Below, piece by piece: positions 34,726 through 44,900 of a stretch of 64,000 bases of DNA. Numbering within the stretch: the first letter of the stretch is position 1; each line of letters starts with the position of its first letter. The notes under the pieces are model-generated. The model made no database searches. It saw nothing but the letters and a program-made list of their open reading frames with translations, and was not told where the DNA came from. Position numbers and translations under genes: made by a program. The stretch covers positions 3,162,001-3,226,000 of the forward strand of contig OZ246894.1 in assembly GCA_965231925.1 (NCBI GenBank), given 5' to 3'. The DNA comes from Poriferisodalis sp965231925. GTDB taxonomy: Bacteria; Actinomycetota; Acidimicrobiia; Acidimicrobiales; Poriferisodalaceae.

Positions 34726-34848
34726 GTGCCGTGGCAGGCAACGTTGATGTCGGCGCCGGTCTCTTCCTGGATGGAGTTGATGACCTTGCCCCGCGGGCCG
34801 ATGACCTCGGCGATCTTGTCGATCGGGATCTCGAAGCTGGCGATCTTC
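34726..34848 (-). repeat. duplicated pnp KH-domain fragment upstream of dapB
   Basis: The segment repeats 36349-36471 of pnp at a constant offset of 1623. From 34741 to 34848, 105 of 108 bases agree (differences at 34743, 34833 and 34841); 34726-34732 also match, with eight changed bases between. It encodes SFEIPIDKIAEVIGPRGK and onward to GADINV in the dapB frame. The copy ends within 5 bp of dapB's GTG on one side and 10 bp from the relE stop on the other. Confidence 0.95.
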
Positions 34849-34857
34849 CGCACGTCA

Positions 34858-35130
34858 TCAACGGCCTCGATAGGCGTGCCGGCGATGAGTGACACGCACG
34901 ACCTCAACCTGCTGTGTCGTCTCGTCGATTCGGTAGATCACGCGGTAAGTCCCCAGCCGGGCGCTCCAGAGTCCGTCGTATTCGTCCCGCAGCGGTGCCC
35001 CGATGCGCCGGGGTCGTTCGATCAGGGGCCCGGTGATCAACTCGACCGCAGCTGCCGCCACAGCTTCCGGAAGCCGCTCAGAGAGATCCGTGGCGGCAGG
35101 TCCGGCAACGAGGAGTGCATAGGGCATCAA
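34858..35130 (-). CDS. RelE/ParE-type toxin
   Basis: A 90-residue basic protein with the RelE/ParE fold pattern: LSERLPEAVAAAAVELITGP, then RIGAPLRDEYDGLWSARLGT, YRVIYRID and a C-terminal RVTHRRHAYRGR. The arginine-rich strand GLWSARLGTYRVIYR and terminal His/Tyr suggest a ribosome-dependent mRNA interferase. Its ATG overlaps the antitoxin stop (35127-35130). A type II toxin-antitoxin pair embedded between pnp and dapB. Confidence 0.9.
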   Translation of the reverse strand: MMPYALLVAGPAATDLSERLPEAVAAAAVELITGPLIERPRRIGAPLRDEYDGLWSARLGTYRVIYRIDETTQQVEVVRVTHRRHAYRGR

Positions 35131-35408
35131 GACCGTCGGAGCCGAAGCGCCCGAACAGCCTCCACACCGCGCACGACATCACCCCGCTCGAGGGCCTGCA
35201 TGCCTTCGGCGATCGCCGCCATTTCCTCGGGGTCGCTCAGGATCGCCAGCGTTTCTTCCAGCGACTCGAGATCTTCTGGGCTAATGAGCACCGCTGCGGG
35301 CGTACCGTTGCGGGTGACGACGATGCGTTCGTGGTGTCTGCACACCCGATCGACAAAGTCGGAGAAGCCATCTCGTACCGTGCGCAGCGATTCGGTCGTC
35401 ACGGCCAC
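35127..35408 (-). CDS. Phd/YefM-type antitoxin
   Basis: A 93-residue protein (VAVTTESLRTVRDGFSDFVD, then RIVVTRNGTPAAVLISPEDL, ESLEETLAILSDPEEM). This is the Phd/YefM pattern: an N-terminal DNA-binding dimer and a C-terminal acidic helix that wraps the toxin. Start chosen at GTG 35408 (GTG 35402 also possible); the longer open frame upstream is not similar. It would repress its own promoter together with the toxin. No clear operator palindrome is seen by eye in the upstream gap. Confidence 0.88.
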   Translation of the reverse strand: MAVTTESLRTVRDGFSDFVDRVCRHHERIVVTRNGTPAAVLISPEDLESLEETLAILSDPEEMAAIAEGMQALERGDVVRGVEAVRALRLRRS

Positions 35409-35684
35409 AATTGTGCCACGATGCGGCACCGGCCGCCAACCGGAATCACGCGGCGGACGTCGGCGAGTCAGCGGGCGTTCGCGTCCCGGTACATGCAGCC
35501 AGCACAGCTGATGCAGCACCAGCTGAGAGCAGCCAGAGGCCGAGCCGGGGGCCCAGCAGCCCGCCAGCGCAGCGAACGAGACCGGCGCGCATGGGTTCGT
35601 CGGCGAGCAGGCCCGTCGGTGGACGCTGCTACTGCGAGGTGTTCGAGTCGGCCCGGCGGCACCGAGGCTGCCGGGCTGCGTCGG
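35409..35684. other. pnp-antitoxin gap
   Basis: 276 bp between the pnp stop and the antitoxin start. Frames are open but read as noise in all directions. It must contain the antitoxin promoter; no hairpin with a T tract was identified. Confidence 0.4.
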
Positions 35685-38216
35685 TCAGCGGCGGCCCCGA
35701 CGGCGGCCTGAACCTCGTCCGGACTGCTCCAGCTCGGGCCCGAGGTCGCCGTAGACGTCCTTTGCGACTTGCTCGAAGTGCTCGCCGAACGAGACGTCCT
35801 CGCGGGCAGCGCCGGTCGGTGCCGATGCGGCGCCGCCCTCGTCAGCGCCGTCGCCGACAGCAGCCGGTGCGTCTGCACCGCCGCCCGCCGGCACAGCGGC
35901 GGCTACGGGCGTGCGGGATCGGCGCGTGCCGTTGCCGCTGCTGCCCCGATCCCGGTCGCGGCCACGGTCTCGCCGCGGCGCAGGCGCATCGTCTCCCGAA
36001 CTGTCATCGTCGCCTTCGCTGCCTCCGACCTGGGTCGGATCGGCCGGCGAGAGGCTGATCTTGCCGTTGGGATCGATCTCCTCGACGATCACGCTGACGA
36101 TGTCGCCCAGCTCGAGCACCTCTTCGACCGAATTCAGACGCCGCTTGCCTCCCAGCTTGGAGATGTGCAGCAATCCGTCGGTGCCGGGCAGCACATTCAC
36201 GAACGCGCCGAACTTGGTGATATTCACCACGCGACCCTCATAGGTGGCGCCCACATCGGGCGTCGGCGGGTTGACGATCAGCCGGATCTGCCGCTCGGCC
36301 TCCGACACGACCTCGCGGTCGGTGGCACCGATGCTCACGGTGCCGACCGTGCCGTCATCGTCCACATTGATGTCGGCGCCGGTCTCTTCCTGGATGGAGT
36401 TGATGACCTTGCCCCGCGGGCCGATGACCTCGGCGATCTTGTCGATCGGGATCTCAAAGCTGGTGATCTTCGGCGCTGTCTCGCCGACGTCGGGCCTCGG
36501 CTCGGCGATCGCCGCACGCATGACCTCGAGGATCTGCAGGCGAGCCTGCCGAGCCTGGCCCAGCGCCTGGGTCAGCACCTCGGCGGGGATGCCTTCGATC
36601 TTGGTGTCGAGCTGGAGCGCGGTAATGGCGTCTTCCGTGCCCGCCACCTTGAAGTCCATGTCGCCGAATGCGTCCTCGGCGCCCAGGATGTCAGTCAGCG
36701 TCACATACTTGCCGTCGGCGTACACGAGGCCCATGGCCACGCCGGCGACGTGATCCACAATCGGCACGCCGGCATCCATCAGCGACAGCGACGATGCGCA
36801 CACCGACCCCATCGATGTGGACCCGTTGGAGGTGAGCACGTCGGACACCAGCCTGATGGTGTACGGGAAGTCTTCCTTGGACGGCACGACCGGGAAGATC
36901 GCACGCTCAGCAAGTGCGCCGTGGCCGATCTCGCGCCGCTTGGGGCCACGCATGAAGCCCGCTTCGCCGGTGGAGAACGGCGGGAAGTTGTAGTGATGCA
37001 TGAACCGGCGCCGGTCCTGAGGATTCAGGGTGTCGACGATCTGCTCCATCCGGGACATTCCCAAGGTGGTGACGTTCAGCACCTGGGTCTCGCCCCGCTG
37101 GAACAGACCCGAGCCGTGAGCGGTGCGCCCGAGATAGCCCGCAACCGACGAGAGCGGCCGGACCTCATCGGTTGACCGTCCGTCGATGCGGAACCCGTCC
37201 GCCACGATGCGCTCGCGCACGATCTCCTTCGACAGCGACCTGACCGCCTCACGGATCTGGTCCTTGGCGCCGTCGAGGTCTGCGAATTCTGCGGCAACTT
37301 CGTCAATCACGGCGATGCTGGTCACCGATTGTGCGGCCTCGCGCTCGGCCTTGTCGGCGATTGCCATCACTTCACGCATGCGATCGCCGGCGACCTCGCG
37401 CACGCGATCGAGCACCTCGTCGGAATAGTCCCTGGTGGAGATGTACTCCATTTGCTGGATCGGACCGGACTGCTCTTCGACCAGCCGGCGCAGCGACTTC
37501 TGCATCTCGATGATGTCGTCGATCCACTGCTTGGAGGCCTCGAGACCGCTTGCGAGCACGTCCTCGGTGACCTTTGGTGCGCCGTGGGCGTAGTACGAGA
37601 ACGACTTCTCCGTGCCGCCAGCCTCGACCATCATCACGGCGATGTCGCCGCTGTCGAGCTGGCGACCGGCCACGACCATTTCGAATGTGGCGGCCTCGGA
37701 CTCTTCATGGGTGGCGAACGGGATCCACTCGCCATCGGTGGAGTAGGCGATCCGCACGCCGGCGATCGGGCACTCGAACGGGATGCCGCTCAGCCACAGG
37801 GCCGCCGATGCTCCGTTCAACGCGACGATGTCGTATTGATTGACGTGGTCAGCGCCCAGAATCGTGCCCACGATGTGTGTGTCGTGGCGGTAGTCGCTGG
37901 GGAAATTCGGTCGCAGCGGGCGATCGATCAGCCGGCAGGTGAGGATCGCATCGTCGGATGCACGCCCCTCTCGCCGGAAGAACGAACCGGGAATCCGGCC
38001 CACCGCGTACATGCGCTCCTCGATGTCGACCGTGAGCGGGAAGAACGACGCGCCGTCGCGTGGACGGTTCGACGCTGTTGCGGTGACGAGCACTTGCGTG
38101 TCGCCGATGCGGGACGTGACCGCCCCGTTTGCGAGGCCGGCGAGCACGCCGGTCTCCAAGGTGATGGTCTTGTCGGTGCCCGCGATGGGACCGGTGACCG
38201 AAATGGCTTCAGCCAT
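35685..38216 (-). CDS. pnp: polyribonucleotide nucleotidyltransferase
   Basis: An 843-residue PNPase, the phosphorolytic 3'-5' exonuclease of the degradosome. Two RNase PH domains flank an alpha-helical linker (FFRREGRASDDAILTCRLID in the first; FSTGEAGFMRGPKRREIGHG and TSNGSTSMGSVCASSLSLMD in the second, the latter part of the active site). The KH domain has VIGPRGKVINSI and the S1 domain GATYEGRVVNITKFGAFVNV. The C-terminal ~110 residues are low complexity, first Asp/Arg rich and then Ala/Gly rich, ending GRGSGRRRGRR, a tail seen in GC-rich actinobacteria. Downstream of rpsO, as in most bacteria. Its KH segment has been copied in front of dapB. Confidence 0.97.
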   Translation of the reverse strand: MAEAISVTGPIAGTDKTITLETGVLAGLANGAVTSRIGDTQVLVTATASNRPRDGASFFPLTVDIEERMYAVGRIPGSFFRREGRASDDAILTCRLIDRPLRPNFPSDYRHDTHIVGTILGADHVNQYDIVALNGASAALWLSGIPFECPIAGVRIAYSTDGEWIPFATHEESEAATFEMVVAGRQLDSGDIAVMMVEAGGTEKSFSYYAHGAPKVTEDVLASGLEASKQWIDDIIEMQKSLRRLVEEQSGPIQQMEYISTRDYSDEVLDRVREVAGDRMREVMAIADKAEREAAQSVTSIAVIDEVAAEFADLDGAKDQIREAVRSLSKEIVRERIVADGFRIDGRSTDEVRPLSSVAGYLGRTAHGSGLFQRGETQVLNVTTLGMSRMEQIVDTLNPQDRRRFMHHYNFPPFSTGEAGFMRGPKRREIGHGALAERAIFPVVPSKEDFPYTIRLVSDVLTSNGSTSMGSVCASSLSLMDAGVPIVDHVAGVAMGLVYADGKYVTLTDILGAEDAFGDMDFKVAGTEDAITALQLDTKIEGIPAEVLTQALGQARQARLQILEVMRAAIAEPRPDVGETAPKITSFEIPIDKIAEVIGPRGKVINSIQEETGADINVDDDGTVGTVSIGATDREVVSEAERQIRLIVNPPTPDVGATYEGRVVNITKFGAFVNVLPGTDGLLHISKLGGKRRLNSVEEVLELGDIVSVIVEEIDPNGKISLSPADPTQVGGSEGDDDSSGDDAPAPRRDRGRDRDRGSSGNGTRRSRTPVAAAVPAGGGADAPAAVGDGADEGGAASAPTGAAREDVSFGEHFEQVAKDVYGDLGPELEQSGRGSGRRRGRR
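36349..36471 (-). repeat. source copy of the pnp KH fragment
   Basis: This is the in-gene counterpart of 34726-34848. It covers the GxxG loop (GPRG) of the KH domain and flanking strands. Because the two copies are in direct orientation 1.6 kb apart, recombination between them would delete the toxin-antitoxin pair and the 3' part of pnp. Confidence 0.95.
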
Positions 38217-38393
38217 GTCTGCTCCTGTTGTGGTGGCGGGACTGCTTCAACGAGTTCCGGCCCGCCTGTTGGTTGATGTTGTTGAGGTCTCGTGCGGCCA
38301 TGGGACGTGCGCCCCCGCAGGGCGCGTGAGGCGGCGACGACTCCACGGCGCACGCTGAGGTGCGCGGAATGACCGTTGTCGCCCAGAACCGTT

Positions 38394-38666
38394 TCAGCGC
38401 CGGAGGCCGAGCTTTGCGATCAAAGCTCGGTATCGCTCGACATCGTTGGCGCTCAGGTAATCGAGCAGCCTGCGCCGGCGTCCGACGAGCTTCAGCAGCC
38501 CTCGGCGGGTGTGGTGGTCCTTCTTATGTGTCTGAAGGTGTTCGGTGAGGTGCTCAATGCGGGCGCTCAATTGAGCGACCTGCACCTCGGGCGATCCGGT
38601 GTCGGCCTCGCTATGGCGATGTTCGTCGATCACCGAGGCCGCTGGACTTGATCTCTTGGCACTCAT
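38394..38666 (-). CDS. rpsO: 30S ribosomal protein S15
   Basis: A 90-residue S15, binding the central domain of 16S rRNA. The family signature is complete: DTGSPEVQVAQLSARIEHLT, EHLQTHKKDHHTRRGLLKLV and RRRRLLDYLSANDVERYRAL. It is 177 bp upstream of pnp, the classical rpsO-pnp pair. Autoregulation through its leader is known in other bacteria. Confidence 0.98.
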   Translation of the reverse strand: MSAKRSSPAASVIDEHRHSEADTGSPEVQVAQLSARIEHLTEHLQTHKKDHHTRRGLLKLVGRRRRLLDYLSANDVERYRALIAKLGLRR

Positions 38667-38982
38667 GCCGTTGCTGTATTCCCTGTCGTTGTGGCGCCGA
38701 GCAAATGCTGCGCTGTCGATTGCTGCGAATACGCAGACTGCGTTTGCGAGGTTTGCTGCGACGTCTCGGCTGGGCGACCCAGCCGCGCTGTTCGGTCTCT
38801 TGTCAATCGTGCAGGCTACCAGCGGGACCGTCGGAGGCCCCTCAGCTCACCGCCTGTTGCCCCCTAGACGACTTCGGCGGGCCCACGGCGGGCATCATGG
38901 TCCCGCACGACGGTGCCTGCCGCCTCGACTGCGACTGACGGGTCGTCCGGTTGCTGTTGCCGCAGCAGCAGCGGCGGCGGGG
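38667..38982. other. 316-bp gap between giant secreted-protein gene and rpsO
   Basis: No gene is supported. On the minus strand it holds the rpsO leader with the hairpin at 38767-38785 and a TTGACA-like hexamer about 25 bases before it (near 38806-38811), but no convincing -10. The left part is the 3' flank of the giant gene. Confidence 0.45.
38767..38785 (-). promoter_or_regulatory. hairpin in rpsO leader
   Basis: CGGCTGGG, CGA, CCCAGCCG (plus-strand reading) forms a perfect 8-bp stem with a 3-base loop about 100 bases before the rpsO start. No T run follows. It may be a leader element for S15 autoregulation or a weak terminator remnant. Confidence 0.35.
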
Positions 38983-41900
38983 TTAGTCGTCGTCGGTGAT
39001 GGTCATGGTGCCGGTGGCGTCGGGTCGGCGCCAGCTGCCGGGCAGGTATGCCTCGACGGCGAAGTGTTCGTCTGGTTCTTTGTGGTCGTCGTCTTTGAGC
39101 CAGATCTCTTCGGTCATCTGGGTTGTGCCGGGTGCGAACACTGTTCGCCCGGTCATGGCCCAGTAGTCCGATGAGGTGGCCTGGGCCTGGCCGTTTTGGA
39201 GGTGGTAGGCGGGCCCGGCGTACCAGCTCACTTCGAGTTCCTCGGCGAGGGCTCTGGACAGGACGATGCGGAACACGACCACGTCGCCTTCGGTTCCTGC
39301 GGCGTCGGTGACGGTGACGGCGAGCTCGGTTTCGGGTTCGGGCGGGTCGTCGTCGTCGGCGACGGTCACCGTCGCAGCGCCGGGCGCGCCCACGGTGTAG
39401 CCGCTGCCGGCGCCGACGGCGGCTGCGATGGCGCCGTCGGGCTCGTCTGCGGTGTCGTTCGCGGTCGGCACGGTCATGGTGGCGGTTCCGGCGGTGCCGA
39501 CGGTGACGGTGCGTGTGCCCGCCGCGGCGCCCCAGTCGCCGGTCTGCGCGACGGCGACGGTCACGTCGAGGCTGCGGTGCGGTGCGGGGCTGGCAGTGAT
39601 CGTGAACGCCGCGTCGGCGCCTTCGGTGACGGCGGCCCGGTCGGCGGCGATCGTGATCTGGGGGACGTCGTCGTCGGTGACCGCGACAGTCGCCGCGGCG
39701 GGCGCGCCCAGGTCGTAGTCGGCGCCGTCGACGAGCGCGGCGGTGACCGACCCGTCGGCCTCGTCGATGCCGTCGTTCACGGTGCCCACGGTCATCGTGA
39801 CGCTGCCCGATGCCGGAACGGTGACGGTGCGCTGCCCGGTCGCAGCGCCCCAGTCGCCGCTCTGGGAGACAGCAACGCTCACAGCGAGACCTGACGCGGG
39901 GGCGGGGCTGGCGCTGATCGTGAACGCGGCGTCGCCGCCCTCGCTGACCGCCCCGCCGGAAGTGACCGACACGCTGGGCACAGGCGGCAGGTCGTCGTCG
40001 GCGACAGTCACGCTCGCAGCGCCGGGCGCGCCCACGGTGTAGCCGCTGCCAGCGCCGACGGCAGCGGTGAGGGCGCCGTCGGGCTCGTCGACGGTGTCGT
40101 CGACGGTCGCCACCGTCATCGTGACAGTGCCCGATGCGCCGACGGTGACGGTGCGGGCGCCGGTCGCGGCGCCCCAGTCGCCGGTCTGCACGACAGCGAC
40201 AGTGACGGGCAGGGGCCTGTGCGGGGCGGGGCTCGCGGTGACCGTGAACGCGGCGTCGCCGCCTTCGGTGACCGCCGCGTTGTCGGCAGTGATCGAGATC
40301 TGGGGGGTGTCGTCGTCTGCGACGGCGACCGTCGCGGACGGGCTGTCGGGCGACACGGTGTAGCCGTAGTCGTCGTCGACGGTGACCGTCACCGACCCGT
40401 CGGCCTCGTCCGCGCCGTCGTTCGTGGTGGCGACGGTGAGCGCGGCGGTGCCTGCGGTGCCCACGGTGACGATGCGGCGGCCGGTCGCTGCGCCCCAGTC
40501 GCCGCTCTGCGCGACCGTCACCGCGACTTGCAGATCGGTCTCGGGCGCGGGCTGCGCGGTGATCGTGAAGCCGGCTGTGGCGCCTTCGGTGACAGCGGCC
40601 TGGTCGGCGGCGATGGAGATCTGCGGGGTGGGCGGCGGCAAGGTGACTTCCACTTCGGCGGTCTTGGTCTGCCCGCCGGGCAGGGTCGCGACCGCGACGG
40701 TGTAGGTGCCGATGATGCGGGCGCCGCGGTACGCGACGACGAACACCTGATAGCCCGACTCGGGCTCGAGGCCGGTGATCTGATGCTGCGTGGCTGTCGT
40801 GGTGGCGTATTTGAGTCGGGGGATGCCGGGGCTCTGGTACCAGCCGACCTGATATTTCGCGCCGTCGCCTTGGGCCGCCCACACGATCGTCGCGGTGGTG
40901 TCGGTCACCTCGGAGACGCCGATGGTGGTCACCTGCGCTTTGGGATCGTCGTCGTTGTCGACGAACACCACCGCCCGGCTGTCGAAGGCGTGCAGCCGGT
41001 AGCCGTCGCCGGCTGTCACGTCGGCATGGATCGGCCCGTTCGCGTCGGGGCTGGTGTTGTCCAGCGTCGTCACCGTGAACCTTGCCGTTCCCGATGTCGG
41101 CACCGTGACGGTGCGGGCTCCCGAGTCGGCGTCGGCTATGACCGACCCGTCGCCGTAATGGCCGACCTCCACATTCACCGTCACAGGCTCCGCCGGCGGC
41201 GGCGTCAACGTGACCGTGAACGCGGCGGTGCCGCCCTCGACGACGTTGCCGCCGTCGGCCGCGATCGACGCGACAGGCACCGGCTCGAGCACCGGCGACG
41301 TCGGAGCCGTCTGCGTCGGCGCGCCCGCGGGCAGCGTCGTGAACCGGATCGTGGGGCTCGCCGAGCCCAACAGCACCCCGCCGTCCGCGAAGTAGTACAC
41401 CCGCGCCCGATACTGCGTGGCGGGCTCCAAGCCGGTCACGGCATGGCCGGGATGCTGCACCAGCGCGGAGGTATAAGACGCCGACGCAGGCTCGCCCGGC
41501 GTCGCCGACACGGTCGGCCACCAGCGCACCTGATAGGCGTCCGCTCCGGTCACAGCAGGCCAGCGCAGCCCGATGCCGGTGTCGGACAGATCGAACGCGG
41601 TCAGCTCCCCCACCGCCGCCTGCGTGCCGCCGGTGCCGCCGAAGCCGGTGCTGTCGGAGCTGGCGAAATAGATGGTGCGGTCGAACCCCGTCGCGCAGCC
41701 CGCACAGGCGGTGAACCGCTTCAGATACGTGAACCGCTGCGTCCGATACGACGTCGGCGCGCCCGTGTAGGCCGGCATGTCGGTGTCGGTGCGGCGCCAC
41801 AGGTTCGCCGCGTAGACCTGGAAATGCACCGGCCCCGCGTAGCCGTCGCCCACATGCACATTCACCGTGACCGGGCTGCCATAGGTCACGCCGATGCGCT

Positions 41901-44900
41901 GACTCGAACGCGGCGTGCGGCCCAGCGGGAACGTGATCCCCGCCTCATGAGACGGACCCAGACACCTGAACCGGTTCTGGGAGGAGCCGGAGGTGCCGTC
42001 AGGGGCGCGCAGATCGCCGGTGCACGACGTGATCGTGAAATACACCTGCGACGCAGCGTTCGGGATCGACGCCGGATCGTTCGCCAGCCGCACCCGAAAC
42101 GAATGCACCGACCCCGCAGTGAGCGCGACGTTCAAAGCCGCCCCGAAACCGCCGTCCGCCACAGCGGTCCACGTCGCCCCCCCGTCGGCGGACACCTCGA
42201 GATCCTGCTCCCACGCGTCGTCGTCAGCGATATGGACCGGCAGCCGCACATCGCCGAAGCCGGCGTCGATGCGCCCGCTGCGGCCTGTCATCCCCACACG
42301 ATGCACCAAAGCAGTCGAATGGTCATACGCATCAGGATCATCGCCCGACCCGACCGTCACCGTCTGCCAGTCGTCCTTGTCGCTGCCGCCGATGAAAATG
42401 ATCGGATGCGGACAGCCGTTCGTCAGATCATGCGCTCTGATGGTGCGCTGCGCATCAGACAACAACCCCGAATTGTCGTTCGCGAGCAGCCGCTCGCCGA
42501 TCGGGATATGACTGTTCGCCGGACTGCGACAGATCAGCCGATCCCGGTCCCGAGCCCCCACACCCATGTGATCACCATGAGCACGCGCCACCTGCACCCA
42601 CGCCTCGCCGAACTCCGCGACCTGCGGCGCCCTCAAACGAAACTGATACGACACATCCGAACCGCCCTCAAACAGCGACACCACCGGCAGCGCATCGCCC
42701 TCGGCGGTCGCCACCCAGCCCGCATTGCTGTCCGCCGCACACGACACGCCCTGCGGGCACGTCCGGAACTGCACCCACGGCCGCACCCCCGCATCGAACA
42801 CATCCACCCGAAACCGCGTCGAACGGCCCCGCACCGCACCCCCGGCCACATTCGTGAAACCCTGCCGCACCTGCGACTCGAAATCCGACGCCGACCCCAG
42901 ACTCACCGTCAACCGCTCCGAACCCGACTCGGCCACACCGTCCGCGGTCAACGTCAAATCCAGCGCCGCCGCATGCGCCCCCGCACCCTCGAACACCACC
43001 TCCGGAGCGCCCGCAACCGCCACATCCAGCGACACACCCGTATTGGTCGCCCCCGCGGTCAGCTCCACACCGAAATCGTTCACCGCATCAGACGCACCCG
43101 ACACAACCAACGGCACCGAAACGCTCTCACCAGCCGACAGCGGACGAGACAGCCCCACCCGAAACGGAACCGACTGCCCCTCAAGGCGCTCCACAACCGA
43201 CGAACCCACACCCGACAAATCCACCGACACCGGCACCGGCACCAACCCCACCCGAAACACCGGCGACACCCCATACAGATGCAACGCAGTGGTCTTGGGG
43301 GTCACGCCAGAGACCACACCATTGGCTCCGTCACTCGAGGCCGAAGCGACGAAATTGGTCCCAGGCGCGCCCAAATGCGAGGTGGTCTGCTTGGTCCCCG
43401 CCGTCGCCGGGTCCGAACCCCCGATCGTGCCCGTCCACACCGGAACAGTGGACGTCGGCGCAGTGCCCAGCTCGCTGCGCCGATCCGCCTGAGCCGCGTT
43501 CGTCCACGTGTTGTCCCACACATCAGCATTGCCGAACGCGATCCTGCCGCCGTTGAGCCAATACACGTGCGCATTGTTGTGAGAAGCATCGCCCGGGTTC
43601 ATGCCGAGATGATCGCGGGCGTCCACCGTCGACGTCGACCCCAACGCCTTGAACAACGACGAATACCGCCGGATCGCCGCATGCGACCCGCCGGTCATCG
43701 TGCCCGCAGCCGACGACTGCACAAAACTGTCGTAATCGGCGATGTCCGACGACGTCGCGTCACGCGTGTTCGCCGTGACGAACAGCAAACGGAACTCATC
43801 ACCGGAGTCCAGACCGGCCGGGACCAGATCCCAGTCATGAGGCACCACATAAGCGCCGTCGCTCTCAGGCATAGGCGGCGGAGGCGGCTTCACGGCGCCG
43901 CGCACCGCCAGCTTCATCGACTCCCCAGACGACGACCAGCCACCCGTGCTCGTCGCCGGCCGCAGCGCCGAGTCGTCCGCTACCGAGAACCCCGCCGCCG
44001 CGTCGGCGTCCTCGCCGCCCGACGCCGTCGACCGCACCCGATGATTGCCCGACAGCGTGCCGTCGCTGTCGAGCACCACCCAATACGTCGAATCCGCGTC
44101 GAGCGCCACACCGCCCGCCGGCGCCTCGAAACCGAACACACGATCAGCAGACGTCGACTGATACGCCGGATTCGACAACGTCGCCACCAACTCGCCCGGC
44201 GCGCCGCCCGAATCCGAATGCACAGCAGCCGTCATCTTCGACGCGAAAACCTGACTGTCCGACAGCGCGGTGAACTCCACATCCACCCCGCCCAGCGTGT
44301 AACCCGACTCGCTCGAACCCGTCGAGAACGCCTGAGCACGATCAGACGGCACCAAACCCAAAAACCCGCCATCCGCCTCACCCAAATTCGACACCAACGG
44401 CGGCAGCGGATTCACACTCCCGTTGATCCCCAGCTTCATCGACCGGCCCAAAGAATTCGCCGTCCAAGCAGTGCCAGTAAGAGCATCGCGGAAGTGGGCG
44501 CTGTCGGCGATGCTGAAACCCGGCTCGCCGCCTGAGTCCTCGCTGTCGGACCCCGTGGCACGCACAGCATTATCCCCAGACAAGGCGCTGGTGACGTCCA
44601 GCACCAACCAATACACGGTGTCCGCATCAAGCGCGACGCCCCCCGACGGCGCCGCGAAGCTGAACTGGGTGTCACCCGTCACAGACACATAGCCCGGATT
44701 CGTCAAAGTCGCGACCACCGTGCCCGGCGCCCCGCCCGAATCGGCGCGGACAGTGGCCGTCAGCTTCGACGAGAAGATCGAACTGTCGGCCAGTGAGAAG
44801 GACCACAGGACGTCAACGCTGCTCAGCGTGTAACCCCCGCTGTTGCCGCCCGTCGTGAACGCCTGAGCCCAGTCTTCATGAAAACCACCATTAAAAGACA

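Noticed and set aside
34722..34907. dapB starting at the upstream TTG (320 codons)
   Set aside because: The extra 62 residues are pnp-derived plus unrelated codons and DapB is normally ~250 residues; kept as an alternative, not as the main call.
40219..44535. A 1438-codon open frame on the plus strand
   Set aside because: It lies wholly antisense to the giant Calx-beta gene, is rich in Arg/His/Pro and has no domain; a by-product of high G+C and repeated codons.
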